Positions 1 through 9,730 of a DNA stretch of 45,488 bases are shown here, piece after piece. Position 1 is the stretch's first letter, and every line of letters begins with the position of its first letter. The notes under the pieces were generated by a model. It searched no databases and was not told the DNA's origin. It saw nothing but the letters and a program-made list of their open reading frames with translations. Position numbers and translations under genes: made by a program. Source of the stretch: Jaenimonas drosophilae (lineage: Eukaryota; Euglenozoa; Kinetoplastea; Trypanosomatida; Trypanosomatidae); contig JASAON010001516.1 in NCBI GenBank assembly GCA_030849065.1, positions 1 through 45,488 of the forward strand, read 5' to 3'.

Positions 1-1
1 A

Positions 2-1171
2 GCCGCCTCGACGTGCTCCATCACCCCACGGCCCTACTTGGCCTACCTTCTTCACACGCTGAAGCATCTCCAGTGCGACGTCTCCATCATCGCCCCGGGT
101 GGCCCGGGCACCACGGACAAGCACGTCGAGATGTTTCAGCGCCAACACTTTTCAATGCCCTTCCGCCTCATGTACGAAGGTGGGCAGCTTCCATGGATCC
201 CTGCACGTCGTCGCAAGCAGCAGGGCAGCGGCCTCTCGGAGCGCAACATGGGAGAGGATCTCGAGCGCATCGCCGTGGCCATTGGCAGTGGACGAGATCG
301 CGTTGTGTGCATCGATTCTGAGATCAACTACCGCTTTCCGCCACTCCAAACGTTGGTCGTGGAGCAATTTGTGCCCCTCACGCGTCGTCAGAAGCGGCAG
401 ATTCAGCACATTGCGCAGGGCGATGATGAGGTGGCGCGGATGTTGGCCAGCTCACCAGAGCTGCGGCAGCGCTACCAGCTCGATGATGTCGGTGGACGTG
501 GCCATCGTGGCACAACGCGGCAGAACCACACCCTGCGCATCGCCCACAGCATCGAGAGCATCGAAGCACAAACCAAATTTTTGGAGGAGGAGCGCAACTT
601 CGCTGCCCGACGATCGAACGAGGGTGGTGAAGATGTGCGCGAAGGTGTGTGGGGAACGGCGCGGAGCAGTCGTGTTGTGCGGCGACGCATGGAGGAGGAG
701 GCGCGGCAGAGGTTGGCAGGTGAAGAGGCACGACTCCGTAGCAAATCCAACTCACCCTTCGTGATGAATTCGATGGATCTCCAGTGGAACACCACAACAT
801 CCACGAAGAAGACGAAGCCAACACCACAACAACAACAGAACGAAGATGGCAAGCCATCTGGAGGTGCTGCCACAACCGATGCCTTGGCCATCAACCTGGA
901 AGACTACTCAATGGTGGCCTTGGCGGAGATGATTGCGGAGCTCGCAGCGAGTGAGGAGTCCGTGCATACCTACCTCCAGAGTGAGCCACTGTTGGAGAAG
1001 CTGCGCGTACCATTTCACGGCACGGCCTTCTATCTCCCGATGGAAAACTGCGACCACATTGATCAGCTCGCGTGGGATGAGATCGAGGTGTGTCGGCGGG
1101 CGGCGCGCGAGGAGGAGGAGTCGGTGCCGGAGGTGAAGACCACCACGGAGCATGATGGCTTCTTCAAGTAG
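2..1171 (+). CDS. NIF/FCP1-homology (HAD, Tim50-like) protein, 5' partial
   Basis: The frame is open from the window edge, so the start of the gene is missing; it ends at TAG 1169-1171. The visible part begins RPYLAYLLHTL, which resembles the NIF/FCP1 pattern RPxxxxFLxxL followed by a strand such as VxIFTA; here it reads CDVSIIAPGG. About 80 residues on, RVVCIDSEINYRF resembles the domain's late strand VIIVDxSPxxY, followed by a segment with a DDE that resembles Tim50/SCP DDELLxLL. The catalytic DxDxT would lie upstream of the window and cannot be judged. Tim50 is the inner-membrane receptor of mitochondrial preprotein import; FCP1/SCP proteins are phosphatases. The remaining roughly 230 residues are charged and low in complexity, then a conserved-looking C-terminal block. 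Assignment to the NIF family is by pattern; which member it is remains open. Confidence 0.5.
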   Translation, partial: AASTCSITPRPYLAYLLHTLKHLQCDVSIIAPGGPGTTDKHVEMFQRQHFSMPFRLMYEGGQLPWIPARRRKQQGSGLSERNMGEDLERIAVAIGSGRDRVVCIDSEINYRFPPLQTLVVEQFVPLTRRQKRQIQHIAQGDDEVARMLASSPELRQRYQLDDVGGRGHRGTTRQNHTLRIAHSIESIEAQTKFLEEERNFAARRSNEGGEDVREGVWGTARSSRVVRRRMEEEARQRLAGEEARLRSKSNSPFVMNSMDLQWNTTTSTKKTKPTPQQQQNEDGKPSGGAATTDALAINLEDYSMVALAEMIAELAASEESVHTYLQSEPLLEKLRVPFHGTAFYLPMENCDHIDQLAWDEIEVCRRAAREEEESVPEVKTTTEHDGFFK

Positions 1172-1654
1172 CTTGTTGCCGTTGTTGTTGCTGTTGTTGG
1201 AGAGATGAGGATGATGGTCCTCCATCTTCTTCTAAGATTGATCTCTTCTCTCTGTGTATGTGTTGTGCTTCACTGATGTATGTTGTGTGCTCTGCAACAC
1301 CTACCTCATTCCTTGCTGCTTGTTATTCATGCACGTAGGAAGTCCATGAGCTCCAGCAAGCAATAGATTTATTCAGCACATATCGCTCCTTCCCCCTTCC
1401 TCTCTCCCGCTACCCCCAGGCATCCAGCCACTCGGTGTGCTCCTCTGTGGTTAGAGTCTCACTACCACTACGCACAACAACACAACACACATACATACTT
1501 CACAAGCAGTCGTAGCAGTAGCAGCTTCGTGCTCGTGTACCCTGCACATACCAATTATTGTAGAGGTGCTTGTGCGTCATAACTTTCGTAGCTCTTCGTG
1601 TGTGAGCTCCATCATCATTTTCATACAACGTTTCAACCACTACATCATTCATTC
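1172..1654 (+). other. intergenic region, no gene seen
   Basis: Low-complexity spacer rich in GTT, CT and ACA. It holds the likely 3' UTR of the NIF-like gene and the 5' UTR of the next gene. No ORF with coding character is visible on either strand. Confidence 0.6.
1386..1419 (+). promoter_or_regulatory. putative trans-splice acceptor for gene at 1655
   Basis: Long pyrimidine tract ending in CCCCCAG; the first AG is at 1418-1419. This would give a 5' UTR of 235 nt. Inferred from the kinetoplastid rule of a polypyrimidine tract followed by the first AG. Confidence 0.4.
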
Positions 1655-4009
1655 ATGGACTGCACAGATCAACGCAGTCATGTGTTGGCGGAGCTCCACG
1701 CGTGCGACTTGGCACACATCTTCTACGCCGGCGACCCCGCAGTTCCTCCCGAGGCACACGTCGGGGGTGCCGGCCCCTACGCCGAACGAGCGCTGCAGCT
1801 CCTCCGCTTTGCCTCCCAAGGTGGCCGCAACTTCTCCAACAACAACAACGACTCGACGACCACATCCTCATCCTCATCATCTTCTTCTTCTGCGGGCATC
1901 TACTTTGGCTGTTCTGTGGAACAGCTCCTTGCGCGTGTGGCGCTGTACGCCCACGTACGCGATGAGTTTGGTGATGGCAGCACGCGACGCGCGCAGATGG
2001 AAGACTTCCTTGGCCCCGAGGCCACCAATCATCGCAAGCTGATGGAGATGGCCGACATCACCGCGGCACCACCATCATGCTTGCACTTCTCCACGGCACC
2101 ACAAGCGCGTGCGTTGGCTTCCCTCACGGAAGTTGAGTATAATCTTCAGACGGAGATGCTACGTAGCACACGTCATGGTGCCTATCGTGCGGCGTGTCGG
2201 GCCGCACAACAATCCACGACCAGCGCGGAATCACTGTGGCAGTCGCTGGTGTCTTCCTCCTCCTCGCTGGGGGATGCTGCTACTTGTACTGGCTCTACGG
2301 CGGATGAAGATGAAAAAATGAAGGCGGTGCAGCAACATCGTGCGGAGTTGGTGGAGAGCCCAGAGATACAACAATGTGTGGCCTACCAACGCTGGCGTAG
2401 AGCGATGCTTCATCACACCGGGCTCACCGCTCTGCTGCTGTGGTGCCGTGATGAAGATCAATGCGCCATGAGCGCACGCGGATGTCATTTGGAGAGCGAC
2501 AACGAGCGGTGCCTCCATCGCGTCGCACACTACGCCCTCCCCACCATTCTTCGTGAGGCATTTTTGAACTACATCCACACGGATGGAGATGAAAACGTGG
2601 CGGCCGCAGCGGTGCCACTGACGCAGCCCTCCTCCACCACCTCACTCCCTTCATTTGGGGCGAGTCGGGCGGCTGCCCCGCTCACGCTGACTGCCGCGGA
2701 GCTCATCCGCACACGAGTGGATGCGTTCGTGTATTGGTCCTTGGCTTGTCTCACAACGGATTGCCCAGCCGATGGCGGGCCCAACGCGCTGGGCTCGGCA
2801 GGTGGAGAGGCGTCGTACCTCGACGCCGCACCAACCTTCTTCGCCCCGCCCGCGGATCTACGTTTGTGGCATCCTGCCCTGTGTTTAGCACGGCCATCAC
2901 CAACGACGGCTCCGCTGGTGCTGCCATCCATTTGGCTCCGCCATCGTCGGAGTTTCGTCCACGACGTGGCCACACCGCGCGGGCTGCCGGTGTTGCTGGC
3001 GATGGCACCGGTGAGCTACTCCATCCCCTACCGCGATGCGCAGAGCGGGAAAGCTGTGGACGTGCAAGGGACGCTCGATTTTCTCATCTACGACCTGACC
3101 AATCAGCGTGTGCTGCTGATGTTGCATCATGGCACCACCATCATTTCATCATCATCCACCCCAGAGGAGGTGCAGCAGGCGATGCATGAGGCCCATGCAA
3201 CACGCTACCGCTTGGCACATGCAGTGCGTGCTGCCTTGAGCGCCGCCAACACGAATCATCCATCATCATCAGCGCTGGTGATGCGGGGGCCGGCCGTAGA
3301 GTACTTCTTTGATCCTTCCCACAACGCGGAGGAGAGCTACTACTGTGCAGTGGCACCTCCAGGTTGTTGTGTGCGTGAGAAGTCTCCGCTGCGTCAGCCA
3401 ACCTCATCCTCCTCCGCACGGGTGCATCAACAGCTCCATGGAGTGGTGGAGGTTCCCTTGGCTGCCTTGGCCGACTTCGCACGCTGCCCGCCACGCTATT
3501 TGCGCCTGACCTCACCAGGTGGACGAGGACGCGATGGCTCCCCGCCATGGCGCTACGCCTACCGGGAGATCAATACCGTGGCCATGGCCCTCAGCCAGGT
3601 TGTGCCACGAGGTTGGGTAAGGCAGCATCTGCTCCATCTTACCACACCTGCTGCACAACAAGACGAAGAAGAAGGAGGAGAGGTGGTTGCACTGCATCCA
3701 CCCGCACAGGTGCTCGTGGAGCTTCGCCAGCTTCTTCTCGAGCAGCGCGCGCAGTGGCCCGCCATTCATCGTGTGCGTGGCCAACACCCCTCCAACAGCG
3801 ATGTCTGTGGTGGGGAGCACACACCTTCGCGACGGCACTACACCCCAACGGGCTCCGCCACGAAGCGCCGGACGGTTGCCCCTGACGTGGCCGCCAAGCC
3901 GCCACCGATGCGTACTCCACTTCAAGTCTTTGACGACCTCCTGCGAGAGCAGCCACCTGGCCGCTATGATATACCCGCACCTGCTCCCGTGGATGTGGCG
4001 TGGTTCTGA
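1655..4009 (+). CDS. conserved-looking protein of unknown function, 784 aa
   Basis: The frame stays open upstream to about 1598, but the only ATG there is at 1655, preceded by a His-rich low-complexity reading typical of UTR, so I start at 1655. Near residues 55-80 there are Asn and Ser runs made by AAC and TCA/TCT triplets. The protein is otherwise globular-looking, with Cys and Trp scattered through it. Around residues 470-525 a block reads GTLDFLIYD, then a strand RVLLMLHHG, then a helix with YRLAHAVRAAL. This is vaguely like the core of RecB-type PD-(D/E)XK nucleases, but the catalytic Lys position is not met. The C-terminal 90 residues are basic and proline-rich. I do not recognise the family. 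Confidence 0.75.
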   Translation: MDCTDQRSHVLAELHACDLAHIFYAGDPAVPPEAHVGGAGPYAERALQLLRFASQGGRNFSNNNNDSTTTSSSSSSSSSAGIYFGCSVEQLLARVALYAHVRDEFGDGSTRRAQMEDFLGPEATNHRKLMEMADITAAPPSCLHFSTAPQARALASLTEVEYNLQTEMLRSTRHGAYRAACRAAQQSTTSAESLWQSLVSSSSSLGDAATCTGSTADEDEKMKAVQQHRAELVESPEIQQCVAYQRWRRAMLHHTGLTALLLWCRDEDQCAMSARGCHLESDNERCLHRVAHYALPTILREAFLNYIHTDGDENVAAAAVPLTQPSSTTSLPSFGASRAAAPLTLTAAELIRTRVDAFVYWSLACLTTDCPADGGPNALGSAGGEASYLDAAPTFFAPPADLRLWHPALCLARPSPTTAPLVLPSIWLRHRRSFVHDVATPRGLPVLLAMAPVSYSIPYRDAQSGKAVDVQGTLDFLIYDLTNQRVLLMLHHGTTIISSSSTPEEVQQAMHEAHATRYRLAHAVRAALSAANTNHPSSSALVMRGPAVEYFFDPSHNAEESYYCAVAPPGCCVREKSPLRQPTSSSSARVHQQLHGVVEVPLAALADFARCPPRYLRLTSPGGRGRDGSPPWRYAYREINTVAMALSQVVPRGWVRQHLLHLTTPAAQQDEEEGGEVVALHPPAQVLVELRQLLLEQRAQWPAIHRVRGQHPSNSDVCGGEHTPSRRHYTPTGSATKRRTVAPDVAAKPPPMRTPLQVFDDLLREQPPGRYDIPAPAPVDVAWF

Positions 4010-4040
4010 GGAGGCACCAACTCCTCCTCCCACCCACATT

Positions 4041-4064
4041 CATCATCATCATCATCATCATCAT
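4041..4064 (+). repeat. (CAT)8 microsatellite
   Basis: Eight uninterrupted CAT units in the spacer just after the stop of the 1655-4009 gene. A second imperfect CAT/CAC run lies at about 4155-4185. Confidence 0.9.
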
Positions 4065-4181
4065 ACCGCTCATTGGTGCTACATTCAAGACACACATTTA
4101 CTCTACACATGGCATCAGTTGCGATTGTCTGCGACCTATATCGTCTTCACACGTTCATCATCATCACCATCACCATCATCA

Positions 4182-4217
4182 TCCATCCTTCTCTTCTTGT
4201 TGTTGTGTTGCTTGAAG
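4182..4217 (+). promoter_or_regulatory. putative trans-splice acceptor for LRR gene
   Basis: Pyrimidine tract CCATCCTTCTCTTCTTG continuing into TTGTTG, with the first AG at 4216-4217. 5' UTR would be 123 nt. Confidence 0.35.
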
Positions 4218-4340
4218 TTTTGCGTTTGGTAGTGTTGGTGTTTCGACCACTTCACAACAGCAACCCCACACACACACACTCGTACACCTTCATTTGTTGC
4301 GCAAGTTTCACTGAGGAACCCCATCCGTCCTCATCGCCCT

Positions 4341-7300
4341 ATGTCGATGTCGGATGGATCCTCCATCACCAGCGCCACAGTGAGTGCCATGGAGAAGCTC
4401 AGCAACAACAACAACAACTTCCACGCGGCAGGTGGTGGTGTTCCTGTGGCCCGGCACCGCGCGAAGCTCGAGGAGTGTGCGCGGCTCCATGATGAGCTCC
4501 GTGAAGTGCATGCCTCCCTCCGTATGGCGGAGCAGCACGTGGAGGGCCAGCGCTACGAGTACCAAACGGTGATGGATGAAGCGAGCCGACTCCACGACGT
4601 CCTCCGCATCGTCACTGGTGAGCTCCAGACCAAGACCGATCGCATGAATCTTCTCGAGCTGGAAAACCGGCAACTTCGCCATGAGCTGGCGGAGCTCCAA
4701 AAGGATTCGCGCTACCGTGATGCCGCTCGACGTGGCTTCACACCCGTGCCACCACTGCCATCCTCTGCGGCTGGCACAACAACAACAACAACAGCAGCAG
4801 CAGCAGCTGGTGTCGGTGCAGCGGCCTTGGCCTCCATCACGGTGGCTGGGGTATCTAGCATCAACGGCCGTCCTCGCTCGCACGGCGAGTGGGACCCGAC
4901 ACGCACCGGCACGCCGTCGGCAGGCCGCCGTGTGAGTTCCCTCGTTCGAATGATGTTGGCCGAGGGCGCCTCCTCGAGCGAGATCAGCGGCAGCACCGCC
5001 GCCAGTGCGGGTGCGAGCAACACGAGCTCTCCCGCTCGCCAGCCCAACTCCATCACCGGCTCCACCCTTTACGGCACAAGCACCATCGTGAGCGATCAGG
5101 CCGCCGCTGGAGAGAACGCCAAGACGTCGGCCGAGGCCATCGTGCCCATCACCCCTGAAGACTATAACGCCATCTTGTCCGAATACACCGTTGGCTGCTT
5201 CCGCACAGGATGCTCCCCACACCCGCAGGTGCTCCACAGCATCTACCGCAACGATGGCCGTGTTCTCATGATTCAGCCCTCCGTGGATTTTGGCCAGGTT
5301 AATGTGGTTGTGTCGCTGCTCCGCACACCGAAGTCCGTCTTCGCCTTGTGGGCCTCCACCAATTTGCAGCACCTCTCTCTGCGCTGCGACGACAGCCACG
5401 CCGGTCTTTCGGTGCTCTCCGCGATGCTCGACCACCTGCCCGCCCTGCGTGAGCTGGAAGTCAGCGGCATCGCCGATCATGCCACAATGACGCGTGTGGC
5501 AGAGGCCCTCACCCTCGCCACACAGGTGGCCTACCTCTCCCTCCCAGAGCTCGCCATTGGGGATGATGGGCTGGAGGTGCTATGGAACCTACTGAAGCAG
5601 CGCGAGCTGCTCGCCACAACCACAGCCAGCTCGGCCGCCTCAGGTGGCGGCTCCGACTCCTCTCTCCCCGCCATCCCCAAGCGTCAGCCCGCCGGGGAGG
5701 AGGCAGCGCCTGAGGTGGTTCGGCGCCCACTCCAGATCCTAACCCTCGACCTCAGCGCCTGCCACATCGTAGAGTCGCTGGTGCTGAAGCAACTCTGCTG
5801 CCCGGGGTTGGAGGTGCTGCTGCTCTCCAGTGCCCTCGCCCTCACCGACGCTGGCCTGCACCACATCCTCGCCAGCTGCCCGAAGCTCCACACCCTCGAC
5901 CTCTCCGGCTGCACCCGCATCACGGGTGGCGGCCTGCGATTCCTGAACCAGCACCCCAACGTGGTGGTTCTCCGGGCTGAGAACTGCCCCCTCGTGAAGG
6001 AGCTCGAGCTGGAGCATGTGGAGGTGCTCTACTCCTCACTGAGCTACGTCATGAGCCTGCGGATGCCCAACCTCCACGCCCTTCCGATCCCCATCACCCA
6101 CCGCGCGGTGCTGCTGAATTTTTCTGCCCCTTCGCTGGAGCAGATTGCGCTTCGTGGCCTCGTCCTCGACCGCCACTCTCTCGAGCCGGCGTTGATGTGG
6201 TCGGAGGCGGAGCTTCGCGCGAAGGAAGAGTGCGAGGCGTGGGATGCTCTCATGGACGAGAAGATGGAAGAAGAGGAGGAGGCGGAGGCGGCCGTTGCGG
6301 TGCCTTCCGTGGAGGAGGCAGAGGTTCCCTGTGCGGAGGAGCCCGTGGAGGGCGGCAGCATCCCTGGGGCCGTTGTCGTTGGTGGCGAGCTGCCCGCGAG
6401 CCTCACCGGGGAGGCTGAGGCACCCCCTCCACCTACTATTCATCAGTGTGTGGTGGCCAACCCGGTCCCGCTGGTGGAGCTCCACCCGAAGCCCCCACCG
6501 GAGGAGATTGTGCGTCGCAAGTTGTTGGAGCGTGTGCCCCCGCCGCGGCTCATCATCGTCACCCTGGAGGACTGCACCATCACCGACCCCGCCGAGCTTA
6601 GTCAGTTCCTGCGCCAGCAGAGCTCCATCCTTCGCCTCTCGCTGCACAACTGCCGTGGTGTCGTGGACGCACACATGGAGTGCCTCCACAGCGACCTGCT
6701 GGAGCTCGACGTGGGTGGTGTGGGCTCCCTCGGCAACGCGGGCCTGCGCAGCCTCGTCACCCGCTCCCCGAGCCTCGTCCGGCTGAACCTGAAGGCGGCC
6801 GGCGCGGGCATCTCCAACGAGGGCATCCACGCCCTCTACGGTCTCACCGCCCTCTCCGAGCTCAACCTCCTCGGCCTCAGCCCGCAGTCCATCCACGGCC
6901 CCACCATCGCCGCCGTCGTTTCATCCCTCCCACAAATCAGCCACCTCTACCACGAGACGGCCGTTGTTGTGGAGGGCGGTGCCTCCGCCACGGGACGCGT
7001 GGCGGGCGACTTCCTTCACACCCATCGCACCGATGAGGAGAGCTGCTGGCTTGCCGAGCTCCGCGCCTCCCCACTCGAGCTGCTCCGTCTCCGCCACCAC
7101 ACAAGCCTCTCGCTATGGATGGAGAAGGTCCTCCCATCAACCTCTACACTTCTTCCCGTCGCCACAGCGCGAACCGTAGCAGCCGCCACCGCCGCCGCGA
7201 GCACCGCACTCATCTACACCCCACAGCCGCCGAGCTCGTGGGTGTGTGGGGCCTCCCTCACGCACCCCGTCGGCGGGCTCGCCGCCCTCCCCGTGCGCCC

Positions 7301-7850
7301 GCCCGCCGCCGTCGCCACGGCCTCACAAACCGCCACCGGCACGGGCATAAACTTCGTGGAGGATGCGGCCTCCGACCCGATCCCTGCCGAGCACAACGCC
7401 GTGGGCGCGCTCAGGGCGATGGGCGACGGAAGCGGAGATGTTGTGGATGGTGCGGGCGGCACCGCCTCACCGCACTCACGCCGCAGCAGCAGCAGCTCCC
7501 AGGGCACCGAGGCGATGCTGGAGGCCTACGCCAGGAATGAGGAGGATGCGATGCAGGAGGCCATCCGACAACACCGCGAGCGGGTTGGGAAGGCCGGGGA
7601 GGATAAGGATGATGATGATTCCACGAGCTCAACTATCTCCGAGCCCCGACGCAACACCAACGAAGATGCCAACAACGCCGCCACCGACAAGGGCGCGGCG
7701 CGGAACGCGGGTCCACGACGCCCCTCCACGGGGAGCGAGGGCTCCGTGGGGCCCAAGCCCGGTGAGGAGGAGGAGCCACTCGGACCATGGGGAGATGAGG
7801 AGGAGGGCGATGCCCTCGACCTCGAGCCCATCCAGGCCTCCACACCATAG
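4341..7850 (+). CDS. coiled-coil leucine-rich-repeat protein, 1169 aa
   Basis: Starts at the first ATG of the frame; a second Met is codon 3. Residues about 37-110 form a strongly heptad-like coiled coil with many Leu, Glu, Arg and Gln. Then comes a low-complexity Ala/Thr/Ser stretch. Leucine-rich repeats of the RNI/AMN1 (cysteine-containing) type follow in two blocks, about residues 315-570 and 740-880. Examples are LHTLDLSGCTRITGGGLRFL and LELDVGGVGSLGNAGLRSL. Between the blocks is a Glu-rich insert. The last 250 residues are disordered and rich in Ser, Pro and acidic residues. LRR proteins of this sort are scaffolds, often in the flagellum, cytoskeleton or ubiquitin ligases. No F-box, kinase or membrane segment is visible, so the partner is unknown. 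Confidence 0.85.
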   Translation: MSMSDGSSITSATVSAMEKLSNNNNNFHAAGGGVPVARHRAKLEECARLHDELREVHASLRMAEQHVEGQRYEYQTVMDEASRLHDVLRIVTGELQTKTDRMNLLELENRQLRHELAELQKDSRYRDAARRGFTPVPPLPSSAAGTTTTTTAAAAAGVGAAALASITVAGVSSINGRPRSHGEWDPTRTGTPSAGRRVSSLVRMMLAEGASSSEISGSTAASAGASNTSSPARQPNSITGSTLYGTSTIVSDQAAAGENAKTSAEAIVPITPEDYNAILSEYTVGCFRTGCSPHPQVLHSIYRNDGRVLMIQPSVDFGQVNVVVSLLRTPKSVFALWASTNLQHLSLRCDDSHAGLSVLSAMLDHLPALRELEVSGIADHATMTRVAEALTLATQVAYLSLPELAIGDDGLEVLWNLLKQRELLATTTASSAASGGGSDSSLPAIPKRQPAGEEAAPEVVRRPLQILTLDLSACHIVESLVLKQLCCPGLEVLLLSSALALTDAGLHHILASCPKLHTLDLSGCTRITGGGLRFLNQHPNVVVLRAENCPLVKELELEHVEVLYSSLSYVMSLRMPNLHALPIPITHRAVLLNFSAPSLEQIALRGLVLDRHSLEPALMWSEAELRAKEECEAWDALMDEKMEEEEEAEAAVAVPSVEEAEVPCAEEPVEGGSIPGAVVVGGELPASLTGEAEAPPPPTIHQCVVANPVPLVELHPKPPPEEIVRRKLLERVPPPRLIIVTLEDCTITDPAELSQFLRQQSSILRLSLHNCRGVVDAHMECLHSDLLELDVGGVGSLGNAGLRSLVTRSPSLVRLNLKAAGAGISNEGIHALYGLTALSELNLLGLSPQSIHGPTIAAVVSSLPQISHLYHETAVVVEGGASATGRVAGDFLHTHRTDEESCWLAELRASPLELLRLRHHTSLSLWMEKVLPSTSTLLPVATARTVAAATAAASTALIYTPQPPSSWVCGASLTHPVGGLAALPVRPPAAVATASQTATGTGINFVEDAASDPIPAEHNAVGALRAMGDGSGDVVDGAGGTASPHSRRSSSSSQGTEAMLEAYARNEEDAMQEAIRQHRERVGKAGEDKDDDDSTSSTISEPRRNTNEDANNAATDKGAARNAGPRRPSTGSEGSVGPKPGEEEEPLGPWGDEEEGDALDLEPIQASTP

Positions 7851-8824
7851 TTGCACACACCACATGCGGCCACGTTCCGCCACAGTGTGCGTGATGATGA
7901 TGATGATGAAGTGGGTTGAGTACGTGAGGGGGGAGGTTGGGATCCCCTCCCTCTCACTTCAGCACGCCTGGTGCGTTGCTCTACCCCAATGGCTCGTTAA
8001 TTCTCCTTAGCCACCACCTAAACCACACGCACACACACACATTCCATGATTATGATGATGATGTATAGTAGATCCATGGCCACAATAGCGGCATTGAGCA
8101 TGGAGAGCGATTGCACGGAGGTTGCGTCGTCCTACCATTTCTTCCTTCAGCTCCACCATCCCACACGTACCCTCGCTCATGCTCATTCGGGCAGCTAGGG
8201 CGCGATGGGGGGTGGGATAGAAGAAGATGCTCTCGCTTGGTTCCACGCCTTACGTGGTAGGGCTCCGTGTGTTCTGAAGGGGAGAAGGAGGGAGAGGCAG
8301 AGGATTGACCCCTGCTGCTCCTCCTCCCCATTCCAATCCCACCTCAGCACGTACACGAACAACACACACACGCATGCCGTATCGCCCAACTCTTGACTTC
8401 ACGATGTTATTGATGATGCTTGTGTACGACGTAGCTCATTCCTTCATCTCTCTAACCAACCAACCCCCCCCCCGCACCAACACTGCCTGCTGAACGGAAA
8501 TGCTGGCAGGGAGAGGCAGTGGCGGTGATGGAGAGAGAAGAGGAGGTTGGCGCTCGTACACGTGTACAGAGGAGGGGGCCCTCCCACAAACTTTTGTTGG
8601 CCTCACACACATACCCCAAAGAGCGAACTTTCTCATGAACCTACACAGATGAGGGGGCGTCAGGCGTGTGGAACGTCTCCCATCGCTTCAGCTTCTTCTA
8701 ACACTACATCCAACCCACACGCATACACATGTTCTTCTCTTCTCTTTCGTACTACGTAGTCTTCTTGAAGCCACCCATCCTCCCCCACACACACACACTC
8801 AACCCACCCACAAACGTGGCCACC
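7851..8824 (+). other. intergenic region, no gene seen
   Basis: About 970 bases with ATGATG repeats (about 7892-7908), a short CA run (about 8028-8042) and a run of ten C at 8464-8473. No convincing ORF on either strand. It should contain the 3' UTR of the LRR gene and the 5' UTR of the next gene. Confidence 0.6.
8731..8759 (+). promoter_or_regulatory. putative trans-splice acceptor for gene at 8825
   Basis: Tract TTCTTCTCTTCTCTTTC followed by the first AG at 8758-8759. 5' UTR would be 65 nt, and it excludes the in-frame ATG at 8729 as start. Confidence 0.45.
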
Positions 8825-9730
8825 ATGACCTCTGAGCCGAGCGAGCACAACAACATCTTCACGAAGCCCGCCGCGGACTCCGTGAGCAGCGAGGATGCCG
8901 CCAAGGAAACGCGCACGAAGGGAAGCCGCCGCCACCACGGCAGCAAAAACCCCGACGGCACACATCGCCACCGCCGCCACCGCCACCGTCTTCCCTCCAC
9001 GACAGACCTCCTCCTCGGCCCCTCCCCACCCAACAACCGTCGCGATAGTACCGCGAGCAGCATCAACTCTGCATGCTTTGGTCAGCGGGTGAATTATCCC
9101 GGTGAGCCCAGCCCCGCCTCCCCGACGCAGGAACGCCTTTCCGATCGCGCCGCCAAGAAGCGCGAGGAGGATGAGAAGAAGAAGGAGGAGGCACAGCGCC
9201 AGCACCGCCCAGCCCCTGTGGCACAGAAGCAGCAGCACACCAAGAAGGACGACCTCGTTGAGATGGTGGATTCTGATCAGCACGAGTGCTGCTCTCACGG
9301 CACCCCCTACGGCGTCTTCACGGACGGCACGGGCTTCGGCATGGCCCTGCGCTACTACTGTGAGCACTGCCAGATTTGCATGCAGCGTGTGCATGCGGAG
9401 ATTGCCACGAAGAACCCTGAGGTCGGTGCCAAGGTGGAGAGCTGCCAAACAGGAAGCGTCGCGCAGATTCCCATGCGTGAGAGCGAGCAGACGGAGGATG
9501 AAGTAAAGCCCGTGACGGCCATCACACGCATCTCCGAGGCCCAGAACATCGCCGCAGCGGAGCGCCGTGGTAGCGTGGGGAATGAGCAGATGGAGGAGGG
9601 GCTCGAGCCGATGCAGCCCGAGGTGGCACGCACGGAGGCTGGCCTCACCAAGGGTGCCACCACCCGTGTGCAGCAGTGCCAGCATCCACATGACTGCTCC
9701 TGCACATACTGTGATGATCTCCGCAATTAA
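8825..9730 (+). CDS. Cys-module protein, short paralogue (301 aa)
   Basis: Start chosen at ATG 8825: the upstream Met at 8729 precedes the likely splice acceptor and adds only hydrophobic and CA-repeat residues. The N-terminus is basic and His/Arg-rich, followed by a DSTASSINSACF segment. Residues about 153-200 form module 1, starting ECCSHGTPYGVF and containing YYCEHCQIC. The C-terminal end is module 2, CxHxxDCSCTYC. Cys and His spacing suggests metal binding, but no named zinc-finger family fits. The same order (basic N-terminus, Ser/Asn motif, module 1, MEE..MEPM segment, module 2) recurs in the first third of the gene at 11825, so the two are tandem paralogues. No membrane segment or signal peptide is visible. 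Function unknown. Confidence 0.85.
   Translation: MTSEPSEHNNIFTKPAADSVSSEDAAKETRTKGSRRHHGSKNPDGTHRHRRHRHRLPSTTDLLLGPSPPNNRRDSTASSINSACFGQRVNYPGEPSPASPTQERLSDRAAKKREEDEKKKEEAQRQHRPAPVAQKQQHTKKDDLVEMVDSDQHECCSHGTPYGVFTDGTGFGMALRYYCEHCQICMQRVHAEIATKNPEVGAKVESCQTGSVAQIPMRESEQTEDEVKPVTAITRISEAQNIAAAERRGSVGNEQMEEGLEPMQPEVARTEAGLTKGATTRVQQCQHPHDCSCTYCDDLRN

Noticed and set aside
4308..5480. 390-codon ORF on the minus strand opposite the LRR gene
   Set aside because: It is the shadow of the G+C-rich LRR gene; composition is Gly/His/Arg-rich without motifs, and all neighbouring genes are on +.
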